In this document: piece after piece, positions 52,594 to 60,022 of the stretch
Position numbering within the stretch: the stretch's first letter is position 1
Layout: each line of letters opens with the position of its first letter
Source of the DNA: Clostridiales bacterium
GTDB taxonomy: Bacteria > Bacillota > Clostridia > Christensenellales > Aristaeellaceae
Reading direction: 5' to 3'
Assembly: GCA_004554085.1 (NCBI GenBank)
Contig: SFNY01000018.1
Coordinates: forward strand, 1 to 64,000
DNA length: 64,000 bases
The notes under the pieces: generated by a model
Seen by the model: the letters and a program-made list of their open reading frames with translations, nothing else
What the model was told of the DNA's origin: nothing
Database searches by the model: none
Translations under genes and position numbers: made by a program

Positions 52594-52668
52594 CGCGAAG
52601 CGATGTGGCAGCAGGCCCTGCCTGCCGCGAAGCGTTGTGGCAGCAGGCCCTGCCTGCCGCGAAGCGAT
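52594..52668. repeat. Tandem 32-bp direct repeat, about 2.3 copies
   Basis: Units begin at 52594, 52626 and 52658 with CGCGAAGCG. The first two differ at one position only; the third is cut after about 11 bases. Each full unit contains a small GGCAG/CTGCC hairpin. There are no spacers, so it is not a CRISPR. Confidence 0.8.
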
Positions 52669-52690
52669 GAGCCAGCGACGGCTCGCCGCC

Positions 52691-53845
52691 TTACAGCGCA
52701 GCCTTATAGATCGACACGATGTCGTCCTTGCTCAGCGGCACGAAGCTGCCGACGCTGCCCTTCGCGGCCTTCTCGGCCATGACCTCGAAGTGCGTTTCAT
52801 CGATGCCGACCTCGCCCAGCGTCGCGGGCAGCTTCATCTCCTTGAAGAACGCGCGGGTGCACTCGATGGCCCTGCGGCCGACCTCCATGTCGTCCTCGCC
52901 GGTCAGGCCAAACACGTTGCGGCCGTACTCGCCGAACCTCCACGCGGTCTCCGCGTTCAGCGCGAACTCCATCCAGCAGGGCGTGAGGATGGCCAGGCCC
53001 TCGCCGTGGGTGATGTCGTAGAACGCGGACAGCTCGTGCTCCATGGGATGCACGCACCAGGACACGTCCGCACCGTCGCTCAGCAGGCCGTTGATGGCCA
53101 GGCTGCCGGCCCACATCAGATTGGCGCGGGCCTCGTAGTTGTCGGGCTCTCGCAGCGCAATCGGGCCGTAGTGCACCAGCGTCTTGAGCACCGCCTCGCA
53201 CATCCGCGCCTGAAGGTACGCGCCCTTCACGGGGGTGAAGTAGTTCTCCAGCGTGTGGCTCATGATGTCCGCGGTGCCCGCGCTGGTCTGCCTCGGGGAC
53301 ACGGTGAAGGTGTACTCCGGATTCAGAACCGACATCACGGGCTTGATGTGCTGGGAGCCGGTGCCCCACTTCTCGTTCTTCTGAAGATCGGAGATCACGG
53401 CGAACTCGTCCATCTCGGAGCCGGTGGCGGAGAGCGTCAGCACGGCGTAGACGGGCAGCGCCCTCTGAATTTTACTGCGGTCCAGCACCAGATCCCAGGC
53501 GTCGCCGTCGTAGCACGCGCCCGCCGCCACGACCTTGGCGCAGTCGATGCTGGAGCCGCCGCCCACGGCGAGAACCATCTCGATGCCGTTTGCATGGCAG
53601 AGCTCCACACCCCTGCGCACGGATTCGATGCGGGGATTGGGCTCCACGCCGGAGAGCTCGGTGACCTGCATGCCGTTCTCCGTGAGCACCTTCATCACAT
53701 CGTCATACAGGCCGCTGCGCTTGATGCTGCCGCCGCCGTAGACCAGCAGTACCTTGCTGCCACTGTTCTTCAGCTCGGAGAGGTGGGACAGCTGGTCGGT
53801 GCCGAAGTGGATGGTGGTGGGGATGCTGTAAGTAAAGTTGTTCAT
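52691..53845 (-). CDS. Iron-containing alcohol dehydrogenase (butanol dehydrogenase type)
   Basis: A 384-residue group III alcohol dehydrogenase. The NAD(P) loop is VYGGGSIKRSGLYD and GGGSSIDCAKVVAAG (about residues 96-110); metal ligands lie in GTADIMSHTLE (Asp and His) and HPMEHELSAFYDITHGEGLA (two His). Length and sequence match NADPH-dependent butanol dehydrogenases and YugJ/YqhD relatives, which reduce aldehydes at the end of fermentation. It is monocistronic with a TATAAT box just upstream on the minus strand. Confidence 0.9.
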   Translation of the reverse strand: MNNFTYSIPTTIHFGTDQLSHLSELKNSGSKVLLVYGGGSIKRSGLYDDVMKVLTENGMQVTELSGVEPNPRIESVRRGVELCHANGIEMVLAVGGGSSIDCAKVVAAGACYDGDAWDLVLDRSKIQRALPVYAVLTLSATGSEMDEFAVISDLQKNEKWGTGSQHIKPVMSVLNPEYTFTVSPRQTSAGTADIMSHTLENYFTPVKGAYLQARMCEAVLKTLVHYGPIALREPDNYEARANLMWAGSLAINGLLSDGADVSWCVHPMEHELSAFYDITHGEGLAILTPCWMEFALNAETAWRFGEYGRNVFGLTGEDDMEVGRRAIECTRAFFKEMKLPATLGEVGIDETHFEVMAEKAAKGSVGSFVPLSKDDIVSIYKAAL

Positions 53846-53968
53846 TCTATGTCCTCCTTGATCGGATGTTCTGATGTCATTATAGCAGACAGACCCCGCA
53901 AGGTAAAGCCCCGGTGGGGAATGAAATCGGAGGCCGCGCCGCAGCCGCTGCGTTCACGCTCCGCGCAT

Positions 53969-54445
53969 CTACTTGTGATACCTCTCCCCTGTGCGGATGC
54001 GCTCGGCGCGGTAGAGCTGCTCCAGCAGGATCACCCGCATCAGGCCGTGGGGAAAGGTGAGGTTGGAGAAGGACAGGCGCGCGTCGGCCCGGGTGAGCAG
54101 CTCGTCGGACAGGCCGTTGGAGCCGCCGATGACGAACACGTTGCGCCGTCCGTCGGCGCTCCAGTCCTGCATCAGCTTCGACAGGCCCACCGAATCCGGG
54201 GCCTTGGCCTGAATGCACAGCGCGATCACCCGGTCGTTGGGCCGGATGCGGGCCAGCAGATTCTTGCCCTCCCGGTCGATGATCTGCCGGATCTGGGCGG
54301 GACTTGCGTTGTCCGGCTCCCGCAGATCGTCGATCTGCACGATCTCGTACTTTCCGTAGCGGGACAGGCGCTTGAGATACTCGGCGCAGCCCTCCTGCTG
54401 CCACTTCTCCTTCAGCTTGCCCACGCAGAGGATGCATGCATTCAC
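53969..54445 (-). CDS. rlmH: 23S rRNA pseudouridine-1915 N3-methyltransferase
   Basis: A 158-residue SPOUT methyltransferase. The start VNACILCVGKLKEKWQQEGCAEYLKRLSRYGKYEIVQI and the knot region FVIGGSNGLSDELLTRADARLSFSNLTFPHGLMRVILLEQLYRAERIRTGERYHK are diagnostic. It uses SAM to methylate pseudouridine 1915 of 23S rRNA on assembled 70S ribosomes. Translation starts at GTG 54445, eight bases after AGGGG; the frame is open to 54574 but upstream sequence includes a terminator. Length fits the family. Confidence 0.93.
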   Translation of the reverse strand: MNACILCVGKLKEKWQQEGCAEYLKRLSRYGKYEIVQIDDLREPDNASPAQIRQIIDREGKNLLARIRPNDRVIALCIQAKAPDSVGLSKLMQDWSADGRRNVFVIGGSNGLSDELLTRADARLSFSNLTFPHGLMRVILLEQLYRAERIRTGERYHK

Positions 54446-54466
54446 ATAATTCACCCCTTCATGCAC

Positions 54467-54490
54467 AAAAGGGGCGGTCAAATCCGCCCC
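54467..54490 (-). terminator. Terminator after the CPBP protease gene
   Basis: On the minus strand GGGGCGG pairs with CCGCCCC and is followed by four T residues, between the CPBP stop and rlmH. Confidence 0.7.
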
Positions 54491-54498
54491 GAAAAACT

Positions 54499-55473
54499 TT
54501 ATGCCAGCATTTGAATGACGTCCGTGACGTACAGCAGCGCCGTCAGCAGCACGCCCGCGATCAGCAGCGCCCACTCGCCTCGACTGAGCCGCAGCCTTGC
54601 GCCCTGCACCATCCGCACGCCCCGCAGCTGGGCGCGCGCCCGAAAGATGCGCAGCATCAGCCGCAGCATCGCCGCAGTGAGCGCGACCTCCACCAGGAGC
54701 ATCGCAATTCCGGTGAAGCCGCCGATGGCCGTGAAATAGTCCGCCGGTATCTCCTCCGCCGACGGCATGCGCTGCTGTACAAACTGGAGCAGCACCGTGG
54801 CGGCGTTGTGCACCGTGTGGTAGATCAGGCCCGCGTAGACGGAGTCGGTGTAGATCACCAGCGCCGCGATCAGCATGCCCAGGATGAACTCCGCGGGCGC
54901 ACCGATCAGCGAGCCGTGCATCAGCATGAACAGCAGCGAGGTCAGCACCATTGCGCGGCGCGTGCCATGCGCCTCAAAGGCGGGGAGCAGCACGCCCCGG
55001 AACAGGAATTCCTCGCAGATTCCCGGCAGCACCGCCGCATAGACCACGCACAGCATCAGCCCCATCCGGTCGAGGGGCACCTCGAGGCCGCCCGCGGTCA
55101 CGTCGAAGCCCAGCTTCTGAAAGGGGATGCTCCAGATCAGCGTGACGTCGTTCACCAGGAACACGCCCAGCAGCGCCATCGCCACGATCAGCAGCACACT
55201 GGGCAGCGAGATCGGGTTCGGGCGCAGCGCAGGCAATATCTCCGGCCTGCGCCGCAGGCTCAGCGCGAGAGGCAGCGCCAGAAAGCACAGGTAGAAGAAC
55301 AGATTGTAGGCCAGTGCCACCAGGTTCGCGTCCGCGCCCTGAAGCGCGCCGCTGAACAGGCCCAGCAGCAGGGACGCCGCGTACAGACCGATTCCCGAGA
55401 GCAGGTACAGAACCAGCGCGTTCTTGCGCGTGGGGCGCTGCTCCGGGCGGATTCCACTGCGCTGCTCAGACAT
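54499..55473 (-). CDS. CPBP family intramembrane glutamic endopeptidase
   Basis: A 324-residue membrane protein with about eight helices. The Abi/CPBP motif 1 is ICEEFLFRGVLLPAF (about residues 152-166), motif 2 is SLLFMLMHGSLIGAPAEFILGMLIA, and the third His lies in YHTVHNAA. These proteases (Rce1/CAAX-like) process prenylated or other membrane peptides, and in bacteria often act in regulated proteolysis or bacteriocin immunity. Its ATG overlaps the end of ychF by eight bases, so it is co-translated with ychF. Confidence 0.85.
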   Translation of the reverse strand: MSEQRSGIRPEQRPTRKNALVLYLLSGIGLYAASLLLGLFSGALQGADANLVALAYNLFFYLCFLALPLALSLRRRPEILPALRPNPISLPSVLLIVAMALLGVFLVNDVTLIWSIPFQKLGFDVTAGGLEVPLDRMGLMLCVVYAAVLPGICEEFLFRGVLLPAFEAHGTRRAMVLTSLLFMLMHGSLIGAPAEFILGMLIAALVIYTDSVYAGLIYHTVHNAATVLLQFVQQRMPSAEEIPADYFTAIGGFTGIAMLLVEVALTAAMLRLMLRIFRARAQLRGVRMVQGARLRLSRGEWALLIAGVLLTALLYVTDVIQMLA

Positions 55474-56563
55474 TGAAGCGGAACAGCGTCACGTCGCCGT
55501 CCTTCATCACGTAGTCCTTGCCCTCGGAGCGCACCAGGCCCTTCTCCTTGCAGGCCGCGATGCTGCCCTCGCGCACCAGATCCTCGTAGGGCACGATCTC
55601 GGCGCGAATGAAGCCGCGCTCGAAGTCGGTGTGAATCTTGCCGGCAGCCTGGGGCGCCTTGGTGCCGTCCTCGATGGTCCAGGCGCGCACCTCCTTGGGG
55701 CCGGCGGTGAGGTAGGAGATCAGACCCAGCAGCCGGTAGCCCAGCGTGACCAGGCGGTCCAGGCCGCTCTCGCCGATGCCCATGTCCTCCAGGAACATCT
55801 GCTTCTCGTCCGGCTCCATCTGGGAGATGTCCTCCTCCACCTGGGCGCAGATCACCAGCACCTGCGCGCCCTCGCTCTCGGCAATCTGACGCACGGGCTT
55901 CACCAGCGCAAGCTCGCTCTCATCTTTGCCCAGATCCTCCTCGCCGATGTTGGCGGCGTAGATGACCTTCTTCATCGTCAGCAGGAACCAGTCGTGCACG
56001 GCAGCAAGCTGCTCCTCGTCGAGCTTCGCCGTGCGGGCGGGCCTGCCCTCGTTCAGATGCTCCAGCAGGATTCGACCTGCCTCGGCCTCCAGCGCGAACT
56101 TCTTGTCGCCCTTCTTGACCATGGCTGCGGCCTTCTCGGCGCGCTTGGTGACGGTCTCGATGTCGGCCAGCACCAGCTCGGTGTTGATCACGTCGATGTC
56201 CCGCGCCGGATCCACGCTGCCGTCCACATGGATGACGTTGTCGTCCTCAAAGCAGCGCACCACGTGCACGATGGCGTCCACCTCGCGGATGTGGGACAGG
56301 AACTTGTTGCCCAGACCCTCGCCGCGGCTCGCGCCCTTCACCAGACCCGCGATGTCCACGAACTCCAGCGTGGCCGGGGTGTACTTCTCCGGATGATACA
56401 TCTCCGCCAGCACGTCCAGCCGCTTGTCCGGCACGGCCACCACGCCGGTGTTCGGCTCGATGGTGCAGAAGGGATAGTTGGCGGCCTGCGCACCCGCGCA
56501 GGTGATTGCGTTAAACAGCGTGCTCTTGCCGACGTTCGGCAGACCGACGACGCCCAGTTTCAT
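55466..56563 (-). CDS. ychF: YchF/OLA1-type redox-regulated ATPase
   Basis: A 365-residue Obg-family P-loop protein that binds ATP more readily than GTP and associates with ribosomes. G1 is GLPNVGKSTLFNAIT at 6-20, G3 is DIAGLVKGASRGEGLGNKFL at about 68-87; the C-terminal TGS domain shows VRAWTIEDGTKAPQAAGKIHTDFERGFIRAEIV and the ending KDGDVTLFRFNV. GGAGGAAACTGAA precedes the ATG. It is followed by the overlapping CPBP protease gene. Confidence 0.95.
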   Translation of the reverse strand: MKLGVVGLPNVGKSTLFNAITCAGAQAANYPFCTIEPNTGVVAVPDKRLDVLAEMYHPEKYTPATLEFVDIAGLVKGASRGEGLGNKFLSHIREVDAIVHVVRCFEDDNVIHVDGSVDPARDIDVINTELVLADIETVTKRAEKAAAMVKKGDKKFALEAEAGRILLEHLNEGRPARTAKLDEEQLAAVHDWFLLTMKKVIYAANIGEEDLGKDESELALVKPVRQIAESEGAQVLVICAQVEEDISQMEPDEKQMFLEDMGIGESGLDRLVTLGYRLLGLISYLTAGPKEVRAWTIEDGTKAPQAAGKIHTDFERGFIRAEIVPYEDLVREGSIAACKEKGLVRSEGKDYVMKDGDVTLFRFNV

Positions 56564-56965
56564 TTCAGTTTCCTCCTAAATTGACGCAGCGCCCTCCGGG
56601 AGTATCCCCAGATGCGCAGATTTCCATGAATAGTGTATAATAAACCCGCTGCATTTGCAAGCAAAAGCTGGAAAAAAAGTGAAGGGCCATGGCTAGCAGA
56701 AATGTTTACAATTTTATTATTGACCGCTCGGTCTATTTGTGCTAGGATATAGAAAATATACCGGATGGTCAATTTTATGGAGTGCGCCAGCATCAAACGC
56801 AAGAAAACTGTCGGAGGATGCTGCGCATTCTTATTCATGGTCAGATGATTCGGCAAGCCGACAATCATAGTTATTCCTGATTCGGCAAGCCGAAGGCTTG
56901 GCCGGGTCGGCGGGCCCCGTAGGGCAGCACGCCGACAATCAGAATCGAAAGGAGCGAATATTGAC
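56564..56965. other. Intergenic region between ychF and the MATE gene
   Basis: About 400 bases with no credible gene. It holds diverging promoter signals, the operator-like palindrome at 56722-56733, and a repeat-rich stretch at 56848-56935 in which TTCGGCAAGCCGA occurs twice and GCCGACAATCA twice, next to a fragment (CGTAGGGC) of the dispersed GC-rich module. Confidence 0.6.
56720..56748 (+). promoter_or_regulatory. Promoter with TetR-type operator upstream of the MATE gene
   Basis: TTGACC (56720-56725) and TAGGAT (56743-56748) have a 17-base spacer. The -35 overlaps the palindrome GACCG-CT-CGGTC (56722-56733). The half-site ATTGACCG recurs in the promoter region of the nearby TetR gene. 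Confidence 0.6.
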
Positions 56966-58348
56966 ATGGCGACCAAAAATGGACAGACGCAATCCGTGCT
57001 GGGGGAAATGGCCCCAGCGAAATCCATCATAAAGCTGGCGATCCCGGCGACCCTGGCGCTGCTGGCAAAGGCGGTCTACAATCTGGTGGACACCGCCTAC
57101 ATCGGCATGCTCAATTCCGACATCGCCCTGACGGCGGTGGGCGTGACCGTTCCGCTGCTGCTCATCATGGTTTCCATTGAAAACATCTTCGCCGCAGGCG
57201 CAGCCGTGCTGGCGGGGCGGCAGCTGGGCGCGAAGGATGACGAGGGCGCAAGCCGCACGATCACGACGATCATCGGCGTGTCCGTGCTCATCGGCATTCT
57301 CCTCTGCGTCTGCGGAATTGTCTTTCTGGAGCCCCTGATGCGGGCCTTCGGCGCTTCGGATGCATCTCTTCCCCAGGCAAAGAGCTATGCCTTCTGGATG
57401 TTCATCGCAGCGCTGGCCAATCTGCCCGCCCAGAGCATGAACTGTGCCGCCCGCGCGGAATCCTCCGTGAAGATCTCCTCCATCGCGGTGATCACCGGCG
57501 CGCTGCTCAATGTGCTGCTGGATCCCGTGTTCATGTTTGACTGGGGCCTGAACCTGGGCGTGGAGGGCGCTTCCCTCGCAACCACGGTCTCCCAGTTCGT
57601 GACCTTCTTCATCCTGGTCTGGTTCTATCTCAGCGGGCGCTCCATCATCAAGATTCGTGCAAAGGCCTTCCGCCCGAGCTGGAAGCTGATCAAGACCGTG
57701 GCCGTCATCGGCATCCCGACGGCGGTCATCCAGATCTGCCTGTCCGTGGCGGCCTCCCTGACCAACATCGCCGCCGCCGGACTGCCCCAGTCCGACGAGA
57801 TCATCGCCGCCTACGGCGTGGTTCAGCGCCTGATCCTCATCGGCTGCTACGTCATCATGGGCTTCATGCAGGGCTATCAGCCGGTGGCCTCCTATGCCTT
57901 CGGCGCAAAGAATGAGGAGCGCTTCCATCAGTCCGTGCGCTTTGCCCTGAAGGGCTCGCTGCTTCTGACCGTGCTGGTCGCGGCGGTCTACATTCTGCTG
58001 TCCAGGCCGCTGATCCTGTTGTTCAACCAGAATCCCGTCATCGTGAACTACGGCAAGTGGCTGTTGATCTCCCAGGTGGCGCTGTATCCGGCCTTCGGCC
58101 TGTGCTACATGATGACCATCACCTATCAGACCATCGGCGCTTCCCGCTACGGACTGTTCCTGTCGCTGATCCGCCAGGGCCTGTTCTACGTCCCCTTCAT
58201 TCTGACCCTGCCGAAGCTGCTGGGCGTCACCGGCATCTATTTCTCCCAGCCCGCAGCGGACGTTCTGACGATCCTCGTCTGCCTGCTCTCCATCAAATCG
58301 ATGAAGCGCATCGCATCCCGCAACATGGGCGCGGTACAGGAATCATAA
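56966..58348 (+). CDS. MATE family efflux transporter
   Basis: A 460-residue, 12-helix multidrug/toxin exporter. MATE features include LAIPATLALLAKAVYNLVDTAYIGML near residue 20, the loop AARAESSVKISSIAVITGALLNVLLDPVFMF in the centre and GFMQGYQPVASYAFGAKNEERF in the second half. It is of the standalone type, unlike the HATPase fusion at 36308. GAAAGGAG precedes the ATG. A TetR regulator gene lies just downstream in the opposite orientation and shares an operator-like sequence with this promoter, which suggests drug-induced control. Confidence 0.92.
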   Translation: MATKNGQTQSVLGEMAPAKSIIKLAIPATLALLAKAVYNLVDTAYIGMLNSDIALTAVGVTVPLLLIMVSIENIFAAGAAVLAGRQLGAKDDEGASRTITTIIGVSVLIGILLCVCGIVFLEPLMRAFGASDASLPQAKSYAFWMFIAALANLPAQSMNCAARAESSVKISSIAVITGALLNVLLDPVFMFDWGLNLGVEGASLATTVSQFVTFFILVWFYLSGRSIIKIRAKAFRPSWKLIKTVAVIGIPTAVIQICLSVAASLTNIAAAGLPQSDEIIAAYGVVQRLILIGCYVIMGFMQGYQPVASYAFGAKNEERFHQSVRFALKGSLLLTVLVAAVYILLSRPLILLFNQNPVIVNYGKWLLISQVALYPAFGLCYMMTITYQTIGASRYGLFLSLIRQGLFYVPFILTLPKLLGVTGIYFSQPAADVLTILVCLLSIKSMKRIASRNMGAVQES

Positions 58349-58350
58349 AC

Positions 58351-58389
58351 GGACGGGGGCAGCTGCGATTGAAACAGTTGCCCCCGTCC
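58351..58389 (+). terminator. Terminator after the MATE gene
   Basis: GGACGGGGGCA pairs with TGCCCCCGTCC, extended by GCTG/CAGT pairing; only a short T-rich tail follows. Confidence 0.7.
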
Positions 58390-58429
58390 TGTCGTTTGTG
58401 GGCTTTGTCAGCGGTCTGACGGCATCGCG

Positions 58430-59035
58430 TCATTTCCTCTCCTTGGCAATCCCATACAGCATGCAGTCCAGCAGGCGCGGCACGATCTTCTCGTGCTGCT
58501 CCACCCGCTCCTCAAACGCCGCGTTCTGGAGCGCGGGGCTGCTGAAGTAGCCGTTGAGCATCAGCTGCATCATGTGAAAATAGGCGAACGCATCCTCCCA
58601 GGAGATGCCGTCGCGCAGCTCGAGGCCGTCCAGCGTCTCGCCGTACATCCGCTCGTTCAGCGCGTTGAAGTCGGCCAGCGCCCGGGAAACCTCGCCGGAG
58701 AGATGCGGCGGCGGGTTGAGCATCGCTTCAAAGAAGATGTGCGCCTCGTTGGGATGCTCCCGGAAGAAGTCCATTCTGGCCGCCATATAGCGCTCCAGAT
58801 TCCGCGTTCCATCCCGCTCCTGAACAAACTGCATCAGCATGCCGCAGCTGCGGCCCAGACAGCGCAGATACAGCGCGTCCTTCCCCGAAAAATTATGGTA
58901 GATCAGGCCCTTGTTGACCCCCGCCTGACAGATGCGGTTGATCGTGCCGCCGGCGTAGCCATACCTGCCGAATTCGTTCGTCGCTGCCTCGATGATCCGC
59001 GCGACGGTGTGCTCCGTCTTTTCACTCTTCTTCAT
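58430..59035 (-). CDS. TetR/AcrR family transcriptional regulator
   Basis: A 201-residue repressor. The N-terminal helix-turn-helix is clear (HTVARIIEAATNEFGRYGYAGGTINRICQAGVNKGLIYHNFSGKDALYLRCL, residues about 8-58); the C-terminal ligand-binding domain is all helical and not assignable to a known ligand. ATG 59035 follows AGGTG. It converges with the MATE gene, and its own promoter carries a TTGACCG half-site like that of the MATE promoter, so it likely represses both. Confidence 0.88.
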   Translation of the reverse strand: MKKSEKTEHTVARIIEAATNEFGRYGYAGGTINRICQAGVNKGLIYHNFSGKDALYLRCLGRSCGMLMQFVQERDGTRNLERYMAARMDFFREHPNEAHIFFEAMLNPPPHLSGEVSRALADFNALNERMYGETLDGLELRDGISWEDAFAYFHMMQLMLNGYFSSPALQNAAFEERVEQHEKIVPRLLDCMLYGIAKERK

Positions 59036-59052
59036 GCCGCACCTGCTTTGAT

Positions 59053-59103
59053 TGTTAACTGTTCGGTCAATAACATTATAGTCCGCGGCGCTCGAGCGGG
59101 CAA
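59053..59103 (-). promoter_or_regulatory. Promoter and operator-like site of the TetR gene
   Basis: On the minus strand TTGCCC (59103-59098) and TATAAT (59080-59075) are 17 bases apart. Directly downstream, 59053-59073 reads GTTATTGACCGAACAGTTAAC, an imperfect palindrome sharing TATTGACCG with the MATE promoter. Confidence 0.6.
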
Positions 59104-59181
59104 CAATGGAAGTGTTAAATCCCCCGGCAACCAGCTGCAAAGACTGTGGCAGTTGATCGCCGGGAGATTCGGAGGAATTGC

Positions 59182-59220
59182 AAAAAGAAGAAACCGCCTG
59201 ATGCGTATCAAGCGGTTTCT
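59182..59220 (-). terminator. Terminator after the tRNA gene
   Basis: On the minus strand AGAAACCGC-TGAT pairs with ATCA-GCGGTTTCT and is followed by TCTTTTT. Confidence 0.8.
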
Positions 59221-59224
59221 GATG

Positions 59225-59301
59225 TGGCGGACCCTAAGGGATTCGAACCCCTGACCTTCTGGTCCGTAGCCAGACGCTCTATCCAGCTGAGCTAAGGGAC
59301 C
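59225..59301 (-). tRNA. tRNA-Arg (anticodon ACG)
   Basis: A 77-base cloverleaf with encoded CCA. The D stem is GCTC/GAGC, the anticodon stem TCTGG/CCAGA encloses loop CTACGGA (anticodon ACG, positions 34-36), and the T arm has the usual TTCGAAT loop. The 7-bp acceptor stem has one T-T mismatch at the third pair (GGTCCCT against AGGGTCC). A34 is expected to be edited to inosine by TadA to read CGU, CGC and CGA. Confidence 0.95.
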
Positions 59302-59374
59302 TTGCGCTTCTCTCAAAGTGCTTATATATAATACCGCAGAAAACGGCATTTGTCAAGGGGTTTTTGAAATAAAA

Positions 59375-59923
59375 CTAAAAAATATTTTCTTCGCGGAGGA
59401 TCGCGCCGCTCTCCAGGTCCTTCCAGCTGAATTTGCCGTCCTCCAGCGTCATGTAGCCGTGGGCGCTGCCGTTCTTGGGGATGGAGGTGGAGCCGGGGTT
59501 GACGTAGGTGAAGCCCTCGTGGCGGTTGAAGGCGGGCACGTGGGTGTGGCCGCAGAGCAGCACGTCGCCGTTCACCAGCGGCGGCGGGTTCGTCTCGCCG
59601 TGGACGTGGCCGTGGGTGGCGTAGAGGATGTGCTCGCCCAGCGGCAGCGCGCAGTAGTCCGCCATCACCGGGAAGGTGAGCACCATCTGATCCACCTCCG
59701 CCTCGCAGTTGCCGCGCACGCACAGCAGGTGCTCACGGACGCCGTTGAGCAGCTCGATCACGCGCTTCGGGGCGTAGTCCTTCGGCAAGTCGTTGCGGGG
59801 GCCGTGGTAGAGCAGGTCGCCCAGCAGCAGCATGCGGGGACTGCCCTCGCCGCGCCAGGCCTCCAGCAGTTTTTCGCACCAGTAGGCGGAGCCGTGGATG
59901 TCGGATGCGATCATCAGCTTCAT
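59375..59923 (-). CDS. YfcE-type metallophosphodiesterase
   Basis: A 182-residue calcineurin-like phosphodiesterase. Metal-binding motifs in order are ASDIHGS (6-12), LLGDLLYHGPRND (33-45), VRGNCEAE (68-75), THGHVHG and LLCGHTHVP, which match the YfcE/MJ0936 family. The physiological substrate is unknown; relatives hydrolyse phosphodiesters in vitro with Mn2+. GGAGGAAAG precedes the ATG at 59923. Confidence 0.9.
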   Translation of the reverse strand: MKLMIASDIHGSAYWCEKLLEAWRGEGSPRMLLLGDLLYHGPRNDLPKDYAPKRVIELLNGVREHLLCVRGNCEAEVDQMVLTFPVMADYCALPLGEHILYATHGHVHGETNPPPLVNGDVLLCGHTHVPAFNRHEGFTYVNPGSTSIPKNGSAHGYMTLEDGKFSWKDLESGAILREENIF

Positions 59924-59973
59924 AGTCTTTCCTCCGATTTGTTGATGGTTTTAATTATACCCCGGATTGCGAT

Positions 59974-60004
59974 AAAAAGGAAGCCCCCGGACGAATCCGG
60001 GAGC
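59974..60004 (-). terminator. Terminator after the AGCS gene
   Basis: On the minus strand AGCTCCCGGA pairs with TCCGGGGGCT and is followed by CCTTTTT. Confidence 0.75.
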
Positions 60005-60022
60005 TCCGTTCATATGCAGGAA

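Noticed and set aside
52594..52668. CRISPR repeat units.
   Set aside because: The 32-base units are directly adjacent with no spacers and there are no cas genes.
56560..57030. A 156-residue open frame on the minus strand upstream of ychF.
   Set aside because: It starts inside the MATE gene and lies over promoter and repeat sequence, with no ribosome site and no family resemblance.
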